64,000 bases of DNA, taken from assembly GCA_950097015.1 (NCBI GenBank), contig CATNEN010000025.1, positions 5,570,001 through 5,634,000 of the forward strand, written 5' to 3'. Both the position numbers and the translations under genes were made by a program. The notes beneath the pieces are model-generated. The model saw only the letters and a list, made by a program, of their open reading frames with translations. It did not search any database and was not told the DNA's origin. Shown one piece after another: positions 43,384 to 52,849 of the stretch. The first letter of the stretch is position 1, and each line of letters starts with the position of its first letter. The DNA comes from Macrostomum hystrix (taxonomy: Eukaryota > Platyhelminthes > Macrostomidae).

Positions 43384-44394
43384 CTGATTCTGCGCCTGCG
43401 GCTGGTTCTGCCGAGGAGCTCTGCAGTGTTTCGCGATGTGTCCTGTCTTACGGCAATTGTAGCAAGTTAGTGGAGGTCTCGCCTGCTGCTGCTGGGACTG
43501 CCACTGCCTCTGCTGCTGTTGCTGTGGGTATTGCTGCTGTGTCGGTCGCTGAAATTGCTGCTGCCGATATTGCGGCTGCTGATATGGCTGACGCTGCTGG
43601 TATTGCTGTTGTTGCTGACTATTTGGCCGGTACGAGTTTACAGCCTGAGCATAAGTCTGTTGTTGCTGTTTGTTGGCCATCAGTTCTTGTAGTGTCTTCT
43701 TCTGCAATTCGAGCTGAGCTTGCTGCTGTCTGATGACTTCCTCCAGTCGATCTTGCTCGCTTCGTCGTCGTTCAAGTTCTTCCTCGCCTTTGGCCATTCT
43801 CATGCCGATGTTCCGATGAGTCATATTCCATGCAGCTTCCATCCGTCTTAACATTCGTCTGGCCTCCTGTAGGTTAGCAGGCTGAGCAAAGATCAATTTC
43901 TCTCGCGTTTCAGCGGATATTCTTACTCCTTTAATAAACTGTTCCACGATCTCTTCTTCCTTCTGTTCCATATTCATGTTTGGAAAAGCTCTAGCAGCTA
44001 ATTCGATCAGACAATCAGAGAAGGTTTCGACTGACTCATTCTTACTCTGCATTCGTCCTCTGAATTCTTCACGGAATTCGGCGGAGCTGCCGATTCTTCC
44101 GAATCGTTCAATTAATCTGTCTTTAAATTCTTCATATTCCAAATCATCTGGAAGATTCAGTCTTTGCACTGCGGCAAAAGCTGTGGTTAGGTCTAAATTG
44201 GCCAACAATTCCTGCTTTCTATTGTCTTCCTCAATACCTTCTGCTTCACAGCGTTGATCAAAGGCGGTAAGCCAAATTCTGATATCTTGTCCAGGTGTGA
44301 ACTTTTGAATTTTTACATGACGCATAGGTCCAATTTCGAGTCGATTTCTCAACTCTTCTGCCAACATAGCGATTGCATCTTGTGCTTGATTCAT
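43375..44394 (-). CDS. gag: Gag polyprotein of Gypsy element
   Basis: 339 residues starting MNQAQDAIAMLAEELRN. The N-terminal two thirds are helical and capsid-like (retrotrans_gag style, with FSDCLIELAARAFPN). A charged coiled-coil follows (EEELERRRSEQDRLEEVIRQ), then a Gln/Tyr/Pro-rich stretch and one CCHC zinc knuckle CYNCRKTGHIAKHC (C-X2-C-X4-H-X4-C) near the C-terminus, for RNA binding. It ends at TGA directly after the slippery heptamer, so Gag is the default product and Gag-Pol the frameshift product. Confidence 0.95.
   Translation of the reverse strand: MNQAQDAIAMLAEELRNRLEIGPMRHVKIQKFTPGQDIRIWLTAFDQRCEAEGIEEDNRKQELLANLDLTTAFAAVQRLNLPDDLEYEEFKDRLIERFGRIGSSAEFREEFRGRMQSKNESVETFSDCLIELAARAFPNMNMEQKEEEIVEQFIKGVRISAETREKLIFAQPANLQEARRMLRRMEAAWNMTHRNIGMRMAKGEEELERRRSEQDRLEEVIRQQQAQLELQKKTLQELMANKQQQQTYAQAVNSYRPNSQQQQQYQQRQPYQQPQYRQQQFQRPTQQQYPQQQQQRQWQSQQQQARPPLTCYNCRKTGHIAKHCRAPRQNQPQAQNQGN
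43378..43384 (-). promoter_or_regulatory. -1 ribosomal frameshift site GGGAAAC at the gag stop
   Basis: On the - strand the gag frame reads cag gga aac tga, so G GGA AAC lies in the correct X XXY YYZ register immediately before the stop. Slipping back one base enters AAA CTG ATT CGT GAG, which stays open into pol. GGGAAAC is a known -1 heptamer, used for example by PEG10, itself derived from a Ty3/Gypsy element. No downstream pseudoknot was modelled. Confidence 0.85.
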
Positions 44395-44410
44395 TTTGCG
44401 CTGTTTCTAG

Positions 44411-44430
44411 ATCCTTTACCGCTGCCACCA
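44411..44430 (-). other. Probable primer binding site of Gypsy element
   Basis: Four bases after the 5' LTR the - strand reads tggtggcagcggtaaagg. It begins with TGG, complementary to a tRNA 3' CCA end. I could not assign the tRNA. Confidence 0.6.
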
Positions 44431-44434
44431 AAGT

Positions 44435-45239
44435 TGTCCTAGGGCTCTTACTAAATTCAATATTACTCCTAACAATGTCACCAAAGTTGTTGTAGGGCTA
44501 AATTAATTCTACTGCTGTTACCAAAGTTGTTACAGGCCTTTTATACTTTTGTCAATCTTATGAATGTCTTTTAATTATTCGCTTTATGTATTTCTTATCT
44601 CAATTCAAATTGGTAGCGTTTATGTATTCAAATATGGTAGCGTTATATATATTCAATCTGGTAGCGTTATACTTTTAGTATGGCCGGTATCTTTACTGTA
44701 TATTCCTTTCTGCTTATAACTTTACTGTATTATTTCTATAAATACTTCGTATCAATCTTTATCCGTATTTATCAGTCTTTATCCGTCTTTATCAGTCTTT
44801 ATCCGTCTTTATCAGTCTTTATCCGTCTTCAATTATCATTCAGTTAACCTTCAATTCAATCTTCAGTTCAGTCTTCAATTTCAATCTTCAGTCCGTTTCA
44901 TAGGGCTTTCCAGTGGATCTAGAGTTACAGCTCTTCTTCACTTTATTTACTTCTCTTTCGCAAATAACTTCAATATAACACTTTAAGATTCAAGCTTTCT
45001 TTTACTCTGAACTCTTTTCCCAATCGAGGTGGTACGAGTTGGTTTTTCTCTCTTCGCTTCGGGTGTATTTATACTAAAAATTCCCTTCATCTCCGCGACT
45101 TCAGTATAACTATTTTAATTTTCGGTGCAGACAAACAAATGGTGCATTTAAACAAAATTTACGTAACATTAAAACAAAAATATTTAATTTCGCGGGAACA
45201 CTTTCTAGGAAAAATAAAACAATCGGAAACCCTATCTCA
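44435..45239 (-). repeat. 5' LTR of Gypsy element
   Basis: Same length as the other LTR with no difference seen. The - strand TATAAATA at 45073-45066 followed by AATAAA near 44947 fits a U3-R-U5 layout, so transcription should start about 45.04 kb. Confidence 0.95.
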
Positions 45240-46182
45240 CTAGTTCCATTATACCTTTGATCATATTTCTGTTGGCTTTGTTCTGGGTGGGTTGTTAGGG
45301 TTCCCATAATCTGTTTAATTGTGTGTTAAAATACATGAAGTGTATAGTGGCAAACTGAAACTAAGCAAAGTGCAAGTCTAGCTATCTTTATTATTATAAG
45401 TTTTATTTAGCTAGCTAAAAAAGAAAACCTTATAGTTAAGATGAAGTTTTGGAGCAATAAAAGAATATTTTTTTGCTAATCCTTCTAGGCTAATACATAA
45501 TACAGAAATTGAAAAATTGCTTTAGTAATATACTTTTTTTGGAAAAAATCGAGGTTAACTGGTTATCTAAATCTAAAGTAAACTAACAATAATACATATT
45601 TAAAGCCCTAGGCCTATTTTTAATTATTATAGCTATTCAACATTTAAATGTTATGATACTTGAATGTTATGATATTATGATACAACTTCAAGTGATTATA
45701 CATTATTGTATCAAATAAAAAAATCATTAATTGTTGTGTATAGAGAGTTTCAAATCATTTTTAACAAGACTTTCTATCTGAATGCCTTTTAAAACCATGT
45801 TTTTACACATGATAGTATGATAGTATCTAATGGAATTCATTTTTTTAAAGCACTGTATCTAGCTAGATAGATAGTGGAGATAACTATATAATCAGTTGTT
45901 CTAGTAAATAGGGCATACCTTGCTATCTAAATAATTTGTAGCAATTATTTAGTTTTGATAGGCTTTTGATTGACTGACTAAGCAACCACCATGCCACAAT
46001 TCAAGTAAAGTGTGCTGGATTCCATTTAGGAGAATATCAACTTTTCTAATTGGGTCTAGATAAATGGTTTTTACAGTTGGTAAGATATTTTCTATTCAAT
46101 TACGTGATGGTTTTATATTAAAGATTTTCTAGAAGTGCAGAGTGATATATGCATTTTATTTGACTACCTATACTAATTTCAG
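45240..46182. other. AT-rich upstream region of EXT2
   Basis: No gene or transposon recognised. It presumably contains the EXT2 promoter, displaced from MCU by the Gypsy insertion. Confidence 0.5.
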
Positions 46183-46233
46183 ATCTCTAAACTCCAAACT
46201 GTTTTTGTCCAATAATATCACCCTTTAATATCC

Positions 46234-49200
46234 ATGGCCGAATCGGCCAAAAGCCTGCTGGCCACAGTTGCCATGGTAACACTTCTGTGGCTACTGTACA
46301 TAGCCTGGCTAACCAGCCGTCGCCTTCCACCAGCTAGTCCACTTGACATCCCAGCGAATGATGCGCCAGTGCTATCCAAGGTGATTCATCCAGTTCCTGG
46401 TGTCAACTTTAGTTTGCGAGACATGAAATGCACTTATCACGCCTGCTTCGATATTGACGCCTGTCGTTTAGTTGGCGAGCACAGGATCGGTGTCTACATA
46501 TATCCCAGTGTGCACTATTACACTCCCGGTGGCCATAGACTATTTGCATTTCGCAGTAGACAATTCGACAGTTTGATTAAGGCCATTAGAGCGTCGCCTT
46601 ATTATACAGCGGACCCATCGAGAGCCTGCGTGTTCCTGCCAGACATTGACACGCTGAATCCGCACGCCTACGAATTTGATTGGTTGCCCCAGTATCTATA
46701 CCAGCTGCCAGCCTGGTCTGGCAACGGCGCCAATCATCTACTATTTGAAGCTTTCCCAGTTCGAGTTGCGCTAGTTAGGCCGGGTGCTACCATTCTTCGA
46801 TTGCCATTGTCGCGAGCTATGGTTGCCAGCGCTAGCTTCACTGAGCGCACCTATCGATCTACATTTGATATCGCATTGCCCACCCTGTCTGCTGGCCCGT
46901 CCAGCGCTAGCCTGACAGATAGTGTGAGTGATTATATCAAATTCATTACAGATTACAATGGAACTGAACAATAGAAAACAGAACAGGATGGTAAAAAAAC
47001 AGTACAGGATGGTAGAAAACCGTACAGGATGGTAGAAAACAGTACAGGATGGTAGAAAACCGTACAGGATGGTAGAAAACAGTACAGGATGGGAGAAAGC
47101 AGTACAGGATGGGAGAAAACAGTACATGATAGGAGAAAACAGAACAGGATGGTAGAAAACAGTACACGATGGTGAAAAACAGTACTTAACAGTAGAAAAC
47201 AGAACATGATGGTGGAAAACAGAACATGACTGTAGAAAACAGAATATAGTGGGAAAAAAACAGAACATAATGGGAGAAAATAGAACATGGCGGTAGGAAA
47301 TAGAACATAATGGGAGAAAATAGAACATGGCGGTAGGAAATAGAACAGGATAGTAGAAATCAGTACAGGATGGGAAAAAACAGTACAGGATGGGAGAAAA
47401 CAGTACAGGATGGTAGAAAACAGAATATGGTGGTAGAAAACAGAACAGTATGGTAGAAAACAGAATAGGGTGGTAGAAAACAGAACAGTATGGTAGAAAA
47501 CAGAATAGGGTGGTAGAAAACAGAACAGTAGGGTAGAAAACAGAGCATAGCGGTAGCAAACAGAACTTGATGGGAGAAGACCGAACATGATGGGAGACAA
47601 CAGAACATGACTGTAGAAAACAGAATATAGTGGGAAAAAAATAGAACATAATGGGAGAAAATAGAACATGGCGGTAGGAAATAGAACATTGCGGAAGAAA
47701 ACAGAACATGGCGGTAGAAAACAGAACAGGATGGTAGAAAACAGAACAGGATGGTAGAAAACAGAACAGGATGGTAGAAAACAGAACAGGATGGTAGAAA
47801 ACAGAACAGGATGGTAGAAAACAGAACAGGATGGTAGAAAACAGAACATAATGGGAGAAAATAGAATATGGCGGTAGGAAATAGAACAGGATAGTAGAAA
47901 ACAGTACAGGATGGGAGAAAACAGTACAGGATGGGAGAAAACAGTACAGGATGGTAGAAAATAGAATACGATGGTAAAAAACAGAACAGTAAGGTAGAAA
48001 ACAGAATAGGGTGGTAGAAAACAGAACAGTATGGTAGAAAACAGAATAGGGTGGTAGAAAACAGAACAGTATGGTAGAAAACAGAATAGGGTGGTAGAAA
48101 ACAGAACAGTATGGTAGAAAACAGAATAGGGTGGTAGAAAACAGAACAGTATGGTAGAAAACAGAATAGGGTGGTAGAAAACAGAATAGGGTGGTAGAAA
48201 ACAGAATAGGGTGGTAGAAAACAGAACAGTATGGTAGAAAACAGAATATGGTGGTAGAAAACAGAACAGTATGGTAGAAAACAGAATAGGGTGGTAGAAA
48301 ACAGAACAGTATGGTAGAAAACAGAATAGGGTGGTAGAAAACAGAATAGGGTGGTAGAAAACAGAATAGGGTGGTAGAAAACAGAATAGGGTGGTAGAAA
48401 ACAGAATAGGGTGGTAGAAAACAGAACAGTATGGTAGAAAACAGAATAGGGTGGTAGAAAACAGAATAGGGTGGTAGAAAACAGAATAGGGTGGTAGAAA
48501 ACAGAATAGGGTGGTAGAAAACAGAACATGACTGTAGAAAACAGAAATACTGTCGTTTATTCCAAAAATGGAAATCTATTTGGGCCTTCCCTTACAGGCT
48601 GATGAGTTCATAAGCGACGCCTCCTCAGACTATGCTGAGCGGCCCATTTTGCTAGCCTCAGCGCCACCTAGCGCCCCGGGTCCGTTGAAGCGTCTTCTAC
48701 GTCGCCTAGGCAACAAGCGCTTCCTAGTGTTGAATTTCTGCCAGTCGGAAGCAAAAACAGCAACTTCTGAGTCTCGATGCAGTAACAATGGAACTCAATT
48801 TAACTATCCTGATATACTATCGAAGTCAACATTCTGTCTGCTGTTTCACACCCAGATGACTGGCTCGGCCGCACTAATAGACGCAATTAGTCGACAATGC
48901 ATTCCCGTTATCTTAACTAACACGAATGTGTTCCCATTTCACGAATTGATAGAATGGAATCGATTCAGTATTCGACTAAATAGAGAAGCGGATCTGTTCA
49001 GTCTGCCTAGGATGTTAACTAAATTTTCGCGTCAATACGTGGCCTTTATGCGATATCAGATGCGCCTGATTTATCAGAGATACTTTTCTAGTCCGGCCGC
49101 GGTGGCATTGGCAGTACTGCAGGTGCTTAATGATCGCGTGTTTCCTTATATGGCACCCTCTATGCAGGTTAGTGCAATATTAATTTTGTAATGATATCGT

Positions 49201-51551
49201 TTGTGATTCTTAGCTAGACTAATCTTGTACTTAATAATCATATCTTACTCGATATTCATATATGTTTCGATAGTCCTATCTGTACTCAATAATCCTATGT
49301 GTATTAAATAATCCTATCTGTGCTCGCTAATCCTATCTGTACTCAATGATTCTATCTGTTCTCAATAATCCTATCTATGCCTAATAATACTATCTGCACT
49401 TAGTAATCCTATCTGTACTCAATAATCCTATCTCTGCTCAATAATCCTATCTGTTCTTAAAAATCTTATCTGTGTTCGGTAATAATATCTGTTCTCGATA
49501 ATTCTTTCTGTTCTAAATAATCCTATCTGTTCTCAATAATACTGTCTATTCTCGATAATCCTTTCTGTGCTCAATAATTATATCTGTTCTCAATCATCCT
49601 ATCTGTGCTCAATAATCCTTTCTGTGCTCAATGACCCAACCTGTACTTAATAATCCTATCTGTACTCAATAACCCTACCCCTAGTGCTCAATAATCCTAT
49701 ATTTACTTAATTATCTTATATGTGCTCAATAATCATATTTTTATTCAACAATCCAATAGTTTCTAGATAATTAACTGTTCTTGATAATCCTATATGTGCT
49801 CAAGAATCCTGTCTGTGTTCAAGAAAACCACAAATATGTTTAAAAACCACACCTGTACTCAAGAACACCAACTATAATAAAGAAACACTCCTATACTTAA
49901 ATGCTGGTGTACTTAAGAACTTATAATATGGATAAAACCATCTCTACTAAAAACCTATCGTACCTAACAACCGTTTCGAAAAAGCCATCTCAATCTGTGC
50001 TCAAAAAACACCAGGAGGCCAACGGTCCGCCACCGGGTGCTCCCGTGTCTCCGCCGCCGCCGCTATTTCACACAGCTCCATTGAACTCTAATCAAGGCTA
50101 CACGGCAGTCGTGCTCACTAATCGCCATGACTTTGACACTCTCAGTAGAACTTTGAGCAGTCTTTTAACTGGTCATCGATTGGGATTGAGTCGACATCTA
50201 CGCAAGATTGTCATAGTGTGGAACGGGCAGAAGGCTGTGCCGCCTACGCTAACGTTAAGCAGTATTATGCCCTCTGTGCCGCCTGGTGTGACCCTCGAAA
50301 TCATTCGCAGCGGAGATAATCGTCTCACTAATCGATATTTGCCCTACGACGCTATTGAAACAGACGCTGTACTTTCCTTGGACGATAATTTTGATTCACT
50401 GCTTCCTGGTAAATTGTGTTCTGTTCTCTTATCTGTAGATGCTTAGATTCCTGTCTTTTTAGTTGTCTAAATCCCACAGTTAATTTCAGACTCCTGTATT
50501 CTACTCTCATATTGTGTTTACTTATTATGTCTGACTGCCGTCCGCGTATGGCTGACTCATGTCCGTAGATGTCTGACTCATGTCCGTAGATGTCTGACTC
50601 ATGTCCGTAGATGTCTGACTCATGTCCGTAGATGTCTGACTCATGTCCGTAGATGTCTGACTCATGTCCGTAGATGTCTGACTCATGTCCGTAGATGTCT
50701 GACTCATGTCCGTAGATTTTTGACTCATGTCTGCTGATGTTTGACATCTTCGTAGATGTTTGACATCTCAGTAGATGTTTGACATCTCAGTAGATGTCAG
50801 AAAACTTTCCATAGATGTCAGACTCATGTCCGTAGATGTTTTACAAGTCCGTCTGACTCATGCCCTTAGATGTCTGACTCATCTCCGTAGATGTCTGACT
50901 CATGTACGTAGATGGCATACCACTTTCTGTAGATGTCTAACTCCTGTCCGTGGATGTCTAATTATCATTCTTGTGTATCTAACTCCTGTCTATAGATGTT
51001 TAGCTGCTATCTATCTAGATGTCAAACATTCATCCTTAGTCACAAGTATATAGTAATTCTCCCATTCCGTTATTAAAGGTGAGCTTCTCCTGGCCTATCA
51101 CGTTTGGCTAGAGAATCCAGACTGCATCGTTGGCTTTCCGCCAGTTCTTCGCAATCACTCCCTTGGAGGGTACTCAGAAGAACTGTCTATGGTACTAACC
51201 AGCGCGGCATTCTATCACAAGCAGTACGGCGCCCTATTTCACGACACCCTGCCTGTAGATCTCATCGACTATATCGACTCAATTGGCGACTGTGAAGATA
51301 TCGCAATGAACTGTCTAGTAGCTAACCTCACTGGCAAGGGTCCAATCAAAGTTGGTCCGCGTCTAAAGTTCCCTAGCAACCGTAGCAGCCGGCCCAGATC
51401 TGCTTGCCTAACGGTTGTTAAACGACACTTTGGCATCGCGGCCCTGCCAGTGCAGCCTGTGGCTTTCAGAGCGGACCCCGTGTTATTTAAGACGGCCTAC
51501 GCTAACTGGTCAGCCAATGCCGACTATGCCGACTTAGATGGCATTCTGTGA
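46234..51551 (+). CDS. EXT2: Exostosin-2, heparan sulfate copolymerase subunit (complete)
   Basis: Golgi type II glycosyltransferase that polymerises heparan sulfate with EXT1. Exons 46234-46923, 48598-49167, 50015-50408, 51079-51551 agree in phase and give 708 residues (human EXT2 718). One N-terminal membrane anchor (LLATVAMVTLLWLLYIAW, about 8-25). The GT47 exostosin domain (about 55-420) has CTYHACFDIDAC, RACVFLPDIDTLN and GANHLLFEAFP. The GT64 domain (about 440-690) has NQGYTAVVLTNR, RYLPYDAIETDAVLSLDD, SMVLTSAAFYHK, DCEDIAMNCLVANLTGK and FRADPVLFK. These match EXT2 more closely than EXT1. The GT64 metal-binding motif reads D543-D544-N545 rather than DDD. Each intron contains its own minisatellite. 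The start Met directly precedes the anchor, as expected. Confidence 0.95.
46966..48548. repeat. 20-bp minisatellite in EXT2 intron 1
   Basis: About 79 copies of acagaatagggtggtagaaa with variants acagaacagtatggtagaaa and gtacaggatgg. The two main variants alternate as 40-bp dimers in 47990-48500. It produces long Phe/Cys/Leu/Pro ORFs on the - strand in all frames (artefacts). Confidence 0.96.
49205..49830. repeat. 19-bp degenerate minisatellite in EXT2 intron 2
   Basis: About 33 diverged copies of ctcaataatcctatctgtg. Divergence is much higher than in neighbouring arrays, which suggests an older or less homogenised array. Confidence 0.9.
50535..50960. repeat. 21-bp minisatellite in EXT2 intron 3
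   Basis: Repeats of tgactcatgtccgtagatgt. The left part is near-perfect and the right part, from about 50725, is degenerate (tgacatctcagtagatgttt). Confidence 0.94.
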
Positions 51552-51684
51552 TCACTTGCTCAGCCTCATTCACTGTCTGTCTGTTTTTTACTGTCTGTTG
51601 TATCTTACAGATAGTAGCAGCAGAACTCTATTTTAGAGTTCTGTTATTATTCTGATATGAAATATGAATATAATATGCTGTCAT

Positions 51685-52005
51685 ATTCTGTTTTCTTACT
51701 GTCTTGTTCTGTCTTCTTGCTGTCCTGTTCTGTCTTCTTACTGTCCTGTTCTGTCTTCTTGCTGTCATGTTCTGTCTTCTTGCTGTCATGTTCTGTCTTC
51801 TTGCTGTCATGTTCTGTCTTCTTGCTGTCCTGTTCTGTCTTCTTGCTGTCCTGTTCTGTCTTCTTGCTGTCATGTTCTGTCTTCTTGCTGTCATGTTCTG
51901 TCTTCTTGCTGTCATGTTCTGTCTTCTTGCTGTCATGTTCTGTTTTCTTACTGTCCTGTTCTGTCTTCCTGCCGTCATGTTCTGTCTTCTTTCTGTATTC
52001 CATTG
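51685..52005. repeat. 21-bp minisatellite downstream of EXT2
   Basis: About 15 copies of ctgtcttcttgctgtcatgt plus t, with c/a variation (gtcctg or gtcatg). It starts about 135 bp after the EXT2 stop and may lie in its 3' UTR. Confidence 0.95.
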
Positions 52006-52359
52006 TCTTAATTAGTATTTTTTTGTTTTGTTCTGTACTCTCTCTAGTTCAGTTAAATCACACTGTACTAAATTGATATCCTAATTATGGATCAATTTTT
52101 GTTTCAGGTGTGTTTGTCTCTCTTTCTGTTAAAGAGAATTTTTGCAAGTTTTTGTAGAACATCTTCCATTAATTGTCCTCTTACCCGACCTGTCTTTCTG
52201 CCTTGTCTACTATGAGCGTGTACAATAATTGTAATTAATACTTATTAGCAATTAAATGCATGTGCGAGACAATTCACAAACTGTATTAATTTTATTTCTG
52301 TTACTCTATTGGCACATGCTTATTACGTCACAACGAACACTTAATTATAACAATTATTA

Positions 52360-52656
52360 TAATTCCGGGGGCTGGGGGCAATGGCACATCATTTAGTGGC
52401 ACTAGACCCACAAGCTGCGAGGAGGCAGTTCTGCCCATTTCGTTGACTCCTGAGCACACGCTCACACAGTTGTGTACATCTGCCCTGACATTCTCATCGT
52501 CAGGCAGTGTACACTTCACTGTGCCTTGGAGGGAGCCCCCAAGCCTTCTCTCCGCGACTGCGCCCCAAATGAATGTGGCCTCGCCGCGGAATCGAGCTCA
52601 GGGACCTCGGTGCGAGAGGCAAACGCGTTAGACCGCGCTGCCACAGACGGCCCCAC
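52360..52656 (-). mobile_element. tRNA-derived SINE family B, near-complete copy
   Basis: On the - strand a tRNA-like head (tggcagcgcggtctaacgcg; B-box-like gagctcgattccgcgg) is followed by a body with cactgcctgacgatgagaat and gtcagggcagatgtaca, ending near tgatgtgccattgcccccag. A further head fragment (ggattcgagctcagggacct) lies at about 52765-52790. It occupies the EXT2-beta-catenin interval. Confidence 0.8.
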
Positions 52657-52849
52657 TAGTCATAGTAATAGTAATATACGCAATCGTAATAATATTCACA
52701 CGAGGACTGCGTATACTTGATTATCTTGTGTACAAGTGAATCCGCAGCCAGATCCCATTCCACGGATTCGAGCTCAGGGACCTTAGTATATACTACTGTT
52801 ACTGGATAAGTAGTACTGTTAGCTCCTAATCAAATTAATTTTCAGCCAG

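Larger units (their letters stand above)
36520..45239 (-). mobile_element. Ty3/Gypsy LTR retrotransposon, 8.7 kb, intact LTRs
   Basis: LTRs of 805 bp at both ends begin TG and end CA and appear identical wherever compared. The flanks give a 4-bp target duplication CTAG (just before 36520 and just after 45239). Order on the - strand: 5' LTR, primer site, gag, pol (protease-RT-RNaseH-integrase), an extra ORF, 3' LTR. RT before integrase places it in Ty3/Gypsy. Identical LTRs and uninterrupted ORFs point to a very recent, possibly active, insertion. It sits between the 5' ends of MCU and EXT2. Confidence 0.96.

Noticed and set aside
43470-43733. Ala/Val-rich ORF antisense to gag
   Set aside because: It mirrors the Gln-rich codon run of gag on the opposite strand.
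46966-48529. Phe/Cys/Leu-rich ORFs up to 389 codons on the - strand, like a membrane protein
   Set aside because: They follow the 20-bp repeat in overlapping frames, inside an EXT2 intron and antisense to it.
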